NCBI RefSeq assembly: GCF_029436685.1
Contig: NZ_JAROCY010000011.1
Span: forward strand, 117,170-181,169
Origin: Novosphingobium cyanobacteriorum
Lineage (GTDB): Bacteria > Pseudomonadota > Alphaproteobacteria > Sphingomonadales > Sphingomonadaceae
Length of the DNA stretch: 64,000 nt
Direction of reading: 5' to 3'
In this document: in pieces, positions 36,755 through 48,500 of the stretch
Numbering within the stretch: the first letter of the stretch is position 1
Layout of the letters: every line of letters starts with the position of its first letter
Made by a program: the position numbers and the translations under genes
Notes under the pieces: generated by a model
Told to the model about the DNA's origin: nothing
Databases searched by the model: none
What the model saw: only the letters and a program-made list of their open reading frames with translations

Positions 36755-37356
36755 GTCAGGGGAATCATCACGTTGTCGGCATAGCCGGGGCGGGTCTGCA
36801 GGCGGGCGTACCACTCTTCCAGCCGGGGCAGCGGGGCGCGCGCGACGGGGAGGGAGAAGTAGGTGTGCGCATAGACCCCCATCGGAATGTCGGCGATGCC
36901 GAAGTCCGGCCCGGAGAGCCAGTGGCTCGTTTCCAGTTCGGCCTCGAGAATCTGCATCATCTGCGTGGCGGCGGCGGCCGAGGCGGCAACCACTGGATCG
37001 GTGCCGTCCTTGCCGTGACGCACGCAGCCGAGGAAGGCGTCGCGCTGCGCATCGGCGAAGTGGAACTGCCGGTCCATCCATTTGTCCCCCGCGGCGCGGA
37101 CGCGGGCATCCTCACTGCGGAACGCGGGGGCATAACGATCGGCAAGGTAGCGCAGGATCGCGTTCGATTCCCAGAGAGCGAAGCCATCGTCCTCGATGGT
37201 GGGGATCATCCGGTTGGGATTCATCGCCAGGTATTCGGGGGTGAAGCCGAACGGCCCGCCGATGTCGCGCCGCTCGAACGGCAGGCCCATTTCGACCAGC
37301 GCCCACGCCACCTTCTTGACGTTATGCGAATTGAGGCGGCCCCAGAGCGTGATCAT
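36751..37356 (-). CDS. Glutathione S-transferase family protein
   Basis: A 201-residue cytosolic GST. The N-terminal thioredoxin-like domain (1-80) has MITLWGRLNSHNVKKVAWAL with a Ser/Asn in the activation position, and NRMIPTIEDDGFALWESNAI contains the cis-Pro and the ESxAI glutathione contacts. The helical C-terminal domain has the FGIADIPMGVY N-capping motif. Substrate unknown. It lies six bases after argJ on the same strand and overlaps the phosphatase gene. Confidence 0.9.
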   Translation of the reverse strand: MITLWGRLNSHNVKKVAWALVEMGLPFERRDIGGPFGFTPEYLAMNPNRMIPTIEDDGFALWESNAILRYLADRYAPAFRSEDARVRAAGDKWMDRQFHFADAQRDAFLGCVRHGKDGTDPVVAASAAAATQMMQILEAELETSHWLSGPDFGIADIPMGVYAHTYFSLPVARAPLPRLEEWYARLQTRPGYADNVMIPLT

Positions 37357-37362
37357 CGGCGA

Positions 37363-38589
37363 TCAGCTCCGGTAATCGGCGTTGATCGAGATGTATCCGT
37401 GGGTGAGGTCGCAGGTCCACACCGTGGCGCGGCCTTCGCCAAGGCCGAGATCGACCTCGATGGAGATTTCCCGGCCCCGCAGGTGCGCAGCGACCGGGGC
37501 CTCGTCGTAATCGGCGAGCGGCTGGCCTTCGCGCGCGGCCCACGTGCCGCCAAAGCCGATGGACAGCCGGTCGCGGTCTGCCGGTTCGCCGGCCTTTCCC
37601 ACGGCCATGACCACGCGGCCCCAGTTGGCGTCCTCGCCCGCGATGGCGGTCTTCACCAAGGGCGAGTTGGCTATGGCGAGGCCAACCTTGCGCGCGCTTT
37701 CGTCGCTTACCGCGCCGGTGACCGAGACGGCGATGAACTTCTGCGCGCCTTCGCCATCCTTGACCACCAGGTGCGCCAGTTCGCGGCAGACCTGTTCCAG
37801 CGCGGCGGCAAAGGCGTCCGCGCCGGCGCTGTCGAACGAGGCAAGCACGGGATTGCCCGCCTTGCCCGTGGCGAAGGCGAGCACGGTGTCGCTGGTGGAG
37901 GTGTCGCTGTCGACCGTGATGCACGAGAAGGTGCGCAGATTCGCCTGCGACAGGCACTGCTGCAGGATTGCCGGATCGACCGCGGCATCGGTGAATATGT
38001 AGCCCAGCATCGTCGCCATGTCGGGCGCGATCATGCCGCTGCCCTTGATGATGGCGGAGAGGGTGACCTTGACCCCGCCGACCATGGCAGTGGCGGTGGC
38101 ACCCTTTGCAAAGGTGTCGGTGGTGCCGATGGTCTGCGCGGCGTCTTCCCAGTTGCAGGGTTCGGCCAGCAGCGCCGCCTCGATTCCGGCGCGGGCCTTG
38201 TCCTTGGGCAGGGGCACGCCGATCACGCCGGTGGAGGAGACGAAGACCTGCTCGGCCGGGCAGGCGAGATGCGCGCTCACTTGTGCCATGATCGCCTCAA
38301 CCGCCTCACGCCCGCGATAGCCGGTGAAGGCGTTGGAGTTGCCGGCATTGACCACCAGCGCCCGTGCTTGGCCCTGCGCCACGTTCTGCCTGCCAAGCTC
38401 TACTTCAGACGAGCAGCAGACGTTGCGGGTGAACACGCCGGCCACGACCGTGCCTTCGGCCAGCTCGACATAGGTCAGGTCGCAACGGCCCCAGTCCTTG
38501 TAGCCGGCGCGGGCGACGCGCGGGGTTACCCCGGCGATGGCCGGAAGCGGAGGAAACGGAACGGCGAGCGGGGAAACGGCGTCGGACAT
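37363..38589 (-). CDS. argJ: Bifunctional ornithine/glutamate N-acetyltransferase ArgJ
   Basis: Transfers the acetyl group from N-acetylornithine to glutamate in the cyclic arginine pathway; bifunctional forms also use acetyl-CoA. The 408-residue precursor has the self-cleavage site in KGSGMIAPDMATMLGY, where the bond before Thr is cut to give alpha and beta chains. N-terminal GVFTRNVCCSSEVELGR, VVNAGNSNAFTG and the C-terminal AINADYRS-like end (YISINADYRS) are typical. The start MSDAVSPLAVPFPPLPAIAG is standard. Confidence 0.95.
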   Translation of the reverse strand: MSDAVSPLAVPFPPLPAIAGVTPRVARAGYKDWGRCDLTYVELAEGTVVAGVFTRNVCCSSEVELGRQNVAQGQARALVVNAGNSNAFTGYRGREAVEAIMAQVSAHLACPAEQVFVSSTGVIGVPLPKDKARAGIEAALLAEPCNWEDAAQTIGTTDTFAKGATATAMVGGVKVTLSAIIKGSGMIAPDMATMLGYIFTDAAVDPAILQQCLSQANLRTFSCITVDSDTSTSDTVLAFATGKAGNPVLASFDSAGADAFAAALEQVCRELAHLVVKDGEGAQKFIAVSVTGAVSDESARKVGLAIANSPLVKTAIAGEDANWGRVVMAVGKAGEPADRDRLSIGFGGTWAAREGQPLADYDEAPVAAHLRGREISIEVDLGLGEGRATVWTCDLTHGYISINADYRS

Positions 38590-38607
38590 GGCCGAGCGCC
38601 TAGCGCG

Positions 38608-39657
38608 TCAGGCAGCGCCCTGCAATTGCTTCACGCGCGGGAGGGGCAGGGGAATGCCCCGGCTGAGCGGCGACTTTGCGATAAGGTGCGCGATCCACAC
38701 GCAGGCTGCGAGCGCGCAGAGGAACAGGGGCGCGCGCAAGGCGAGGGGCAGGGTATCGCCGACCACGTGCGCGGCTTCCAGGATGGGGAAGTGCGTGGCG
38801 TAAAGCGGGAAGGAGATGCCGCCGAGCCAGCTGAAACGCTGGGCGATACCGGGCGGGACATTTGCCAGAGCCCCGGCCGCCAGCACCGCCGGAAACACCA
38901 GCAGCGCCAGCAAATCCATCAGCGCATCGGGCAGGCCGGGGAGCGATGGGAGAAGCAGGACGGCAAGCAGCAGGGCCGGAGCAACCAGCCAATGGGTTGC
39001 CCGGCGCGTTGCCGTGAAGCAATGCCGGCCCAGCACGACCCCCAGCGGATAGGCGAACCCGGCCCGGACGAACCCGTAGATCCAGTCGTCCCCCTGCGAG
39101 CCCAGCTGCATCGAGCCTTCGCGCAGCGAGACCGGCAGCAGGACGATCCAGCAGGAAGCAGAGATCAGCAGCAAGCCGGTGACCGAAAGCCTGCGCAGCA
39201 GCAGGAGATGAGCGGCATTGGCGGCCAGCTCCACTTCCAGCGACCACTGCGGCTGGTTGAGCGGGAAGGTCATGGCATTGCCATCAAGGCGCGGGACATG
39301 GAACAGCGCCATCGCGATCAGCGGCAGCACCGGCGCAAAGCCCCAGGCCGAGGCATGGGTGGCGATCCCCAGCAGCACGCCCAGCGCCATCAATGGCCAC
39401 AAGCGGGCGACACGGGCCACCATGAACCGCAGGGCCGAATTCTGCCGCGGCGCCGCCTCGATCGGCGCAACCAGCACGAAGCCGCTGAGCATGTAGAAGA
39501 AATCGACCGCCAGATAACCGTGCGCAAACACCCCGCGCACGCCGGAAAGATCATCGAAATGGAGCATCAGCACAAAGATCGCGGCAATGCCACGCAACCC
39601 ATCGAGCCCGACGAGACGCCCGCCTCCTGCGGTTCCGGATGCCCCCTCCCTTGCCAT
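38608..39657 (-). CDS. Membrane acyltransferase (OafA/acyltransferase-3 family)
   Basis: A 349-residue integral membrane protein with about ten hydrophobic segments. The N-terminal GLDGLRGIAAIFVLMLHF contains the Arg and the catalytic-type His found in acyltransferase-3 proteins, and YMLSGFVL is also conserved. Members O-acetylate lipopolysaccharide, exopolysaccharide or other glycans. Start is uncertain: 39657 begins MAREGASG just before the conserved motif; 39699 (MFTNPYPKP) is an in-frame alternative closer to a purine-rich sequence. Divergent from the TonB-domain gene. Confidence 0.82.
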   Translation of the reverse strand: MAREGASGTAGGGRLVGLDGLRGIAAIFVLMLHFDDLSGVRGVFAHGYLAVDFFYMLSGFVLVAPIEAAPRQNSALRFMVARVARLWPLMALGVLLGIATHASAWGFAPVLPLIAMALFHVPRLDGNAMTFPLNQPQWSLEVELAANAAHLLLLRRLSVTGLLLISASCWIVLLPVSLREGSMQLGSQGDDWIYGFVRAGFAYPLGVVLGRHCFTATRRATHWLVAPALLLAVLLLPSLPGLPDALMDLLALLVFPAVLAAGALANVPPGIAQRFSWLGGISFPLYATHFPILEAAHVVGDTLPLALRAPLFLCALAACVWIAHLIAKSPLSRGIPLPLPRVKQLQGAA

Positions 39658-39760
39658 GGATAGGGCATGGCATGGCTTGGGATAAGGATTGGTGAACATC
39701 TCGCAAGAACGGGCCAAAAACGGGATTGCGGCAAAGGGGGCCGGCGGGAATAGTCGACCG

Positions 39761-40375
39761 ATGCAGAAACACATCCGTCTTGTCTGGCCCGCGATTGCAG
39801 GCGTTGCCCTTGTCGCCGCTGATGCCGCCCGGGCGGCGGAGCCCACCGCCCCGGTCCCGGCAAGCAACCCGGGTTTCTGGGTCACGACGGAGGACTATCC
39901 GGCGCGGGCGCTGCGCGAGGAGCGCGAGGGTGTTGTCCGATTTGCGCTGACCGTTTCCGCAGAGGGTACGCCCACCGGTTGCGAAATCGTGCAGAGCACC
40001 GGTTCGCCCGATCTCGATACCCAATCCTGTGCCCTGATCATGGAACGCGCACGGTTTACTCCCGCCACGGACAAGAAGGGCCGGCCTGTGGAAGGAACCT
40101 ATCGCAGTTCGGTGCGCTGGGTGATCCCGCGCACGGCCGAGCCACCCAAGGCCGGGACGCTTGAGTTCTCCTTCATCGTCCAGCCCGATGGCTCGATGAC
40201 GGATTGCAAGGTCGTCCGCATGGAGGGCGAGGCGACGGAAGAAATGAAAAGGAAGGCCGATGGGGACGGCCCCTGCGACAAGCCCGCATCGTATGATCCC
40301 TATCGGGACGCGAACGGGCAACCGGTGGCGCGGCGGGTAAAGGTCATGTTCTCCACCGTGGTCGAGGCGCCCTGA
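39761..40375 (+). CDS. Exported TonB C-terminal domain protein
   Basis: A 204-residue protein with a signal peptide (MQKHIRLVWPAIAGVALVAA, cleavage after ARAAE). One TonB-C-like domain is clear: DYPARALREEREGVVRFALTV, GCEIVQSTGSPDLDTQSCALIMERARF. A second, weaker half-repeat follows from about residue 115 (LEFSFIVQPDGSMTDCKVVRM). Unlike true TonB it lacks the Pro-rich spacer and membrane anchor, so it is a periplasmic TonB-like protein; two Cys pairs may form disulfides. The next small ORF is 80 bases downstream. Confidence 0.78.
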   Translation: MQKHIRLVWPAIAGVALVAADAARAAEPTAPVPASNPGFWVTTEDYPARALREEREGVVRFALTVSAEGTPTGCEIVQSTGSPDLDTQSCALIMERARFTPATDKKGRPVEGTYRSSVRWVIPRTAEPPKAGTLEFSFIVQPDGSMTDCKVVRMEGEATEEMKRKADGDGPCDKPASYDPYRDANGQPVARRVKVMFSTVVEAP

Positions 40376-40455
40376 GGACAGAGAGGAACTTGCGCGCAGA
40401 AAAATGCGCGTTCATGCATGGACGAGAAAGGATTGCTCGCCTATCTCGGCGCGCG

Positions 40456-40707
40456 ATGCGCTTTCTGCTCGTCCTTCTTGCCATGCTCAGCGGGCTTTCG
40501 CTGCCGGGGAACGCGGTTGCGGCCTCGCGCGCGCAGGTTGTGGCGGCCAGCGTGGCCGGCGCGCAGGCGCAGGAACGCGCGGAATGCCCGGTGCGTGCGG
40601 CAGTCGCCAAGGCGGCGTTCCGGATCGAACGCGCGTTTCCGGCGTTTCCGCCTGCGCCCGTCGCGCGCTGTGGCGTAATCGTTTCGGTCGATCGCGCCCG
40701 CGAATAG
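40456..40707 (+). CDS. Small exported protein directly upstream of secA
   Basis: An 83-residue product with a strong signal peptide ([20 protein letters not shown], cleavage near AVAAS) and a short Ala/Arg-rich mature part with two cysteines (AECPVRAAV and [11 protein letters not shown]). No family recognised. Its TAG stop (40705-40707) sits inside the stem of an intrinsic terminator, and secA begins 85 bases later. The layout recalls secretion-monitoring leader ORFs in front of secA (SecM), but no known arrest motif is visible. It could also be an ordinary small periplasmic protein. Confidence 0.6.
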   Translation: MRFLLVLLAMLSGLSLPGNAVAASRAQVVAASVAGAQAQERAECPVRAAVAKAAFRIERAFPAFPPAPVARCGVIVSVDRARE

Positions 40708-40729
40708 CGCCTCGCGCATTCGCTTTTTT
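40700..40729 (+). terminator. Intrinsic terminator or attenuator before secA
   Basis: GCGAAT-a-GCGC (40700-40710, one bulged A) pairs with GCGC-ATTCGC (40714-40723) around the loop CTC and is followed by six T residues (40724-40729). The 5' arm contains the stop codon of the small exported ORF, so a ribosome reaching or stalling at that stop would block folding. The hairpin is 64 bases before the secA start codon. Confidence 0.82.
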
Positions 40730-40792
40730 CCGATTTCCGCCTGCGCATGGCGTCGCGGGCTCTCGACCCATTTTGCAGACAGGATTCCGCCT

Positions 40793-43531
<2,739 letters not shown>

Positions 43532-43565
43532 CCTGCTGCCTGTGCCAGATTGAACCATTTCGGAG

Positions 43566-43593
43566 GGCGCGCGGGGAAACCTGCGCGCCTTTT
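43566..43593 (+). terminator. Intrinsic terminator after secA
   Basis: GGCGCGC (43566-43572) pairs with GCGCGCC (43583-43589) around a 10-base loop and is followed by TTTT, 35 bases after the secA stop codon. Confidence 0.8.
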
Positions 43594-43779
43594 GCGTGGA
43601 AGGTGCCAATGCGGTTTTGGAAATTCACGACAATTTTTGCTTCGTGACTGAAGCATATGATAATAATGGTTTTTCGTGATATCTCCAAAGTGGTTTGACA
43701 GTGATCGCGCGCACTTGCTAGGCCGCGGGCAACGATAAGAATACGGGCCGCGTCGCAGCACACGACGGCGGGGGCAGAA
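43594..43779 (+). promoter_or_regulatory. AT-rich promoter region of the TPS-CHAT operon
   Basis: A 186-base stretch between the secA terminator and the TpsB start, clearly richer in A and T than its surroundings. It contains a consensus-like TTGACA at 43695-43700, but no convincing -10 at the usual distance. CACGA and TCGTG inverted copies lie at about 43626-43648. It probably carries the operon promoter and operator; the exact elements are uncertain. Confidence 0.4.
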
Positions 43780-45546
43780 ATGACGAATGTGGTACACCTT
43801 GGGGGGGGACGTCAGCCGGTTTCGGCGCTGGCGGTGTGCCTGCTTGCCTTGGCTTCGATGGCTAGTTCCGTTCACGCGCAGGTTGCGGCTCCGACGCGCG
43901 ACGAATTGCGCGGTATCACGGCCCCTGCGCCTGAAGCGGCTGCGCCGCAGCTTAAGATCGAGGGCGGGATCGAGCGTTCGCCCTGTCCGCTGGCCGATCC
44001 GCGTTATGCCGATATCAAGGTCAACATTGCCGATGTGGTGTTCAACAACCTGAAGGGTGCGACGCCGCAGGACCTGGAGCAGGCGTGGAAGCCCTTGTCC
44101 GGTCAGCCGCAGCCAATTTCCGTGCTGTGCGACATTCGCGATGCTGCGGGCACGATCCTGCGCAACAAGGGCTATCTGGCGGCCGTTCAGGTGCCGGTGC
44201 AGCGCATCGAGAACGGCCACGTGCAGATGGAAGTGCTCTATGCCCGTGTCACGGCGGTGCGCGCGCGTGGCGAAACGCGAGGCGCGCAGCGCAAGCTGGA
44301 GCAGTACCTGCAGCATCTGGGCGGCGAGGAGATTTTCGACCGCAACAAGGCCGAGCGCTACCTGCTGCTTGCCCGTGACTTGCCGGGATACAATGTGCAG
44401 CTCACGCTGCGGCCCGCTGGGACCGCGCCGGGTGACCTGATCGGCGAAGTGACCGTGCTGCGGCAGCCCTATGCCGTGGATCTCAACGTCCAGAACCTCG
44501 CCAGCCGGGCAACGGGCCGCTGGGGCGGGCAGGTGCGTGCGCAGCTGTTCGGCATCACCGGCATGGGCGATGCGACGACGCTGTCCTACTATGCGACAGC
44601 CGACTTCAAGGAACAGCACATCCTGCAGGCGAGCCACGAGTTCCGCCCCGGCCGCGAAGGGTTGGTGGTGGGTGGCCAGTTCACCTACGCCTGGACGCAG
44701 CCCGACATCGGCCCCGTGGGGGGTGGCGCAAAGCTTGAGGCGCGCACCTCGTTCGGCAGTCTCTATGCGCGCTATCCCGTGATCCGGTCGCAGCGGCGCA
44801 ACCTGTGGCTGTCCGCCGGGCTTGACCTGGTGACGCAGAACGTCCGGCTGATCGCGCCCTTGACCCGTGACAAGGTGCGAGTCGGCTGGCTGCGCTTGGA
44901 TACCGATGCGGTGGATCTGGCGCATTCCCAGCCGCGCTGGCGCTATTCCTCGTCGCTGGAATTGCGGCAGGGGCTTGATATCCTCGATGCGACGCGGTCT
45001 TGCCTCAGCCTCGGCTGCCTGCTCGCCACGCCCACAGCGCGGCTTTCGGGATCGCCGACTTCCACCGTGGTGCGGGCCGAGATGGATCTGGAGCACGCCT
45101 TCGGCAACGTCGCCTTCGCGCTTCATCCGCGCGGCCAGATCGCCTTCGGTCCGGTGCAGAGCTTCGAGGAGTTCTCGGCGGGCAACTACACCGTTGGCCG
45201 CGGCTATGATCCGGGCGAGATTTCCGGTGACAGCGGCGTCGGCTTCTCCGCCGAACTGCGGGGCCCCCGCCTGCGCGCGGGCGAGGGCGTGCATCTGCAG
45301 CCCTATGGCTTCTTCGATGCGGCCTGGGCCTGGAACCGCGGGCGCAAGGTCACGCTTGACGGACGACCGTCAGATGACCGGCTCTATTCTGCCGGCGGCG
45401 GCGTTCGCGCCGAGCTGAGCGATCGCTTCCGGCTTGATGCCGCACTGGCCGTGCCGCTGCGCGCGGCGGGACTGCAGGCGCGCAAGAGCGATGCCCGTTT
45501 CCTGCTGACACTGACGACACGCCTGCTTCCGTGGAGGGCCCTGTGA
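43780..45546 (+). CDS. Two-partner secretion transporter (ShlB/FhaC/HecB family)
   Basis: Outer-membrane Omp85-family pore of 588 residues that exports the TpsA partner encoded next. After a signal peptide (cleavage near SVHAQ, residue 34), a POTRA region (about 70-190, with YADIKVNIADVVFNN and GYLAAVQVPVQRIENGHVQMEV) leads into the 16-strand barrel. The conserved VGRGYDPGEISGDSG segment near residues 470-484 corresponds to the VRGY loop motif of the family. The C-terminal strand ends FLLTLTTRLLPW. Its stop overlaps the start of the exoprotein gene by one base (TGATG). Confidence 0.9.
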   Translation: MTNVVHLGGGRQPVSALAVCLLALASMASSVHAQVAAPTRDELRGITAPAPEAAAPQLKIEGGIERSPCPLADPRYADIKVNIADVVFNNLKGATPQDLEQAWKPLSGQPQPISVLCDIRDAAGTILRNKGYLAAVQVPVQRIENGHVQMEVLYARVTAVRARGETRGAQRKLEQYLQHLGGEEIFDRNKAERYLLLARDLPGYNVQLTLRPAGTAPGDLIGEVTVLRQPYAVDLNVQNLASRATGRWGGQVRAQLFGITGMGDATTLSYYATADFKEQHILQASHEFRPGREGLVVGGQFTYAWTQPDIGPVGGGAKLEARTSFGSLYARYPVIRSQRRNLWLSAGLDLVTQNVRLIAPLTRDKVRVGWLRLDTDAVDLAHSQPRWRYSSSLELRQGLDILDATRSCLSLGCLLATPTARLSGSPTSTVVRAEMDLEHAFGNVAFALHPRGQIAFGPVQSFEEFSAGNYTVGRGYDPGEISGDSGVGFSAELRGPRLRAGEGVHLQPYGFFDAAWAWNRGRKVTLDGRPSDDRLYSAGGGVRAELSDRFRLDAALAVPLRAAGLQARKSDARFLLTLTTRLLPWRAL

Positions 45547-48500
45547 TGGCCGCGACTGGTTCCAACCTGCCCAAGCCGACCGTACGCAAGCGGAGCCGCA
45601 AGGAGACGTGGACGGCCTCTTCGCTGGCCATCGCCGCCACGCTGGCGGCAGGGGCCATTGCCGCACACGCGCAGTCCCTGCAAGGAACCGGCACTTTCAC
45701 CAACCCGGCCAACGGCAGCATTTTCGCGACGTTGACGACCACCGACGTGACGCTGAACAGTCCGCAGTCGGTGATCAACTGGACACCCACCGATACCAGC
45801 GGCACCGGCACCATCCTGTTCCAGCCGAACGGAACGACCACCACGTTCCACAACAATGCCGGGTCCACCGCAGACTTCGCCGTGCTCAACCGAGTGATCC
45901 CGGTCGATGCTTCGGGCAATCCCGTGCTGAACCGGCCCATCCGTTTTGACGGGCGCACGGTTTCGGAAATCCAGTCAGCGGCCGGTGGGCCTGCCACGCG
46001 CGGCGGCACGGTGTTCTTCTACACGCCGGGCGGCATCATCATCGGGTCGACCTCGGTGTTCGACGTCGGCAACCTGGTCCTGACCACGTCCGACATCCCC
46101 TATGACGCGGCGACCGGAAACTTCGGGTCGGGCAGCACCTACCAGTTCCTTTCCGCGCAGGCGGGGACTTCGGTCACCGTCGAGGCGGGGGCGCAGATCA
46201 ATTCGTCGGTAGGTTCGGCCGCCAACGCCTATGTCGCGCTGGTCGCGCCGCGGATCGTGCAGGATGGTGCGATCAGCGTGGATGGTTCGGCGGCGCTGGT
46301 GGCGGCCGATGCGGCGACGATCCAGTTCTCGCCCGACGGGCTTTACAACATTCAGGTCGACAGCGGCACCAGCGCGACCGGCAATGTCATCTCGAACAGC
46401 GGCACGATCACCAATGTCGCCAGCGCGGGCGGCACGGTGGTGCAGGGCATCTACATGGTTGCCGTGCCCAAGAATACCGCGATCACGATGGCCATTGCCG
46501 GGGGCAGCCAGCTTGGCTTTGCAGTGGCAGGCGGGGCCAACGTGGTGGGCAACACCGTGGTGCTGTCGGCCGGGCAGGACATCGTGGGCGGCGCTGTCGG
46601 AAACACGGCCTCTGCCGGAGGAGGCACCGGGCAGGCAGACATCCGCATCGGCGCGATCACGTCGAACTCGGCACTTGCGGCGGTGGCCAGTGGCAATGCC
46701 GTGGTCGGCGTCGGCCCCGGCGAGACGGCGACTTTCGGTTCAGATCTTTCGGTCGCGGGCGTGGTCCATCCCGGATCGCCCGATACCAATGCCGCGCATG
46801 TGCTGGTTTCCGGAGCCGGTTCCACGATGACGGTGGCGGGCAACCTGTCCGTGATCTCGCGCGACGCAGCGGCGGTTTTTACCGGCGCACCGTCTGACAC
46901 ATCGCAGGCCACGCTCGATCTCAACCAAGGGTCGCTGACTGTCGGTGGCAGCGTCTTCATCAGTGCAAACCGCAGCGGCCTTACCGAAGGTGCTTCGATC
47001 ACCGGAGGGACGGCCTATCTCGGTCTGACCAACGGTTCCACGCTCGACGTTACGGGCGATCTGGCGTTTACCGCGCAAGGACAGGGTGGCCCAACTTCCG
47101 CCACGTCTGCAAACGCGGGTTCGGGCACCGGTGGCGCAGTGCTTCTGGCCTATGATGGCGGGTCCACCATCACGGTGGGCGGTGGAATAACCGCAAACGC
47201 CAGCGGCAGTGGTGGCAGCGCTTTCCCTGCCGGCTTTGCGGGCGGTGCGGGAACGGGCGGTAACGTGACCTTCTTCGGTCTTGCCGGGGCTGGCGCACTC
47301 GACGTTGGCGGCGGCGTGACGATGACGGCCGAGGGCATCGGCGGGTTCGGCAATGCTACACTGCCTACCGACCAGTCCGGCGGCGATGGTACGGGTGGCG
47401 CGGTCAACTTCTCGATCCAGGGCGCCACGGCGCAGACCATTACCATTGGCGGCGACGTGAACATGAGCGTCGTGGGTGCCGGCGCATCGGCCAACACCGG
47501 CCTGGCCGGCAATGGGCAGGGCGGGCAGGCGACGCTGTCGCTTTCCGGCGGCAAACATGGGCTGACGGTGGCGAATGTGTTCATGTCCGCTGCCGGTTCA
47601 GGCGGATCGGGCACCGACGTGACCGCGGGCAACGGACAGGGCGGGATCGCATTTGCCGCGCTGGATGATGGCGCGCAACTGACCACCGGTATCCTGTCTG
47701 TCACGGCAAATGCCCAAGGTGGCGATTACTTCAGCACGGGAGCGGGCGGAACCGGGATCGGCGGCAACGCGGCCATTTCGATCGGCGGCAACGGCGGCGG
47801 GATTTCGGCCTCCATCATCAACGTGGAAGCCAGCGGAACAGGCGGCTTGGCGGCCGACAGCTTCAGCGGTGACGGATCGCTCGGCCGGGGTGGCACCGCC
47901 ACGGTCTCTGCTGGGGCAGGGACGCTATCGGGGCAGAGCATATTCGTGCTGGCTTCGGGCACTGGCGGGGACGGCATCGACAACGGTGGCGCGGGCCAGG
48001 GCGGTACGGCGCAACTGCTATCGACGGGCGGCACGATCCAGTCGTCCGCCGATTCCTCGGTAACGGCTGAGGGCAAGGGCGGTTTCGGAGAGGTGTTGGG
48101 CGGGGCAGGAACCGGTGGCAATGCCATCATTTCGGCCTTGACCGGCAACGTAACCCTTGGAGGGTCGTCACCCGTGTTCGTCAGCGCCGCCGGGTTTGGT
48201 GGTTCGGCGGCACCTTTCGGGGCAACGGGCGGCACCGGGCATGGCGGTCAGGTGCAGATCGTCGCCAACAACGGTTCGGTCAGCTTTACAGGTGGTGCCA
48301 ACGTGGGCGCCAACGGGGCTGGTGGCGTCGGCTCCAATGGCGGTAACGGCGGTGGTGCCATTGGCGGCACCGTTTCGATCGACGCGCAGTCCAACGCGGC
48401 AGGCGGATCGCTGATCGCGCTGTTCGATTCGACGATCAATGTCAGCGGCGTCGGCGGAGCAGGCGGAGATGCGATCAGTCCCGACATCGCCGGTGGCAAC

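Noticed and set aside
36755..37081. Longer start for the inositol monophosphatase family gene
   Set aside because: The extension lies in a wrong frame of the glutathione transferase gene and is not family sequence; ATG 36754 with an ATGA overlap is right.
35948..38589. Arginine/GST/phosphatase cluster as a dedicated detoxification operon
   Set aside because: Close spacing is real, but argJ is a housekeeping gene and nothing links the three functions biochemically.
36865..39663. 932-residue plus-strand frame opposite argJ and the acyltransferase
   Set aside because: Composition is typical of antisense frames in GC-rich DNA, and three clear genes lie on the other strand.
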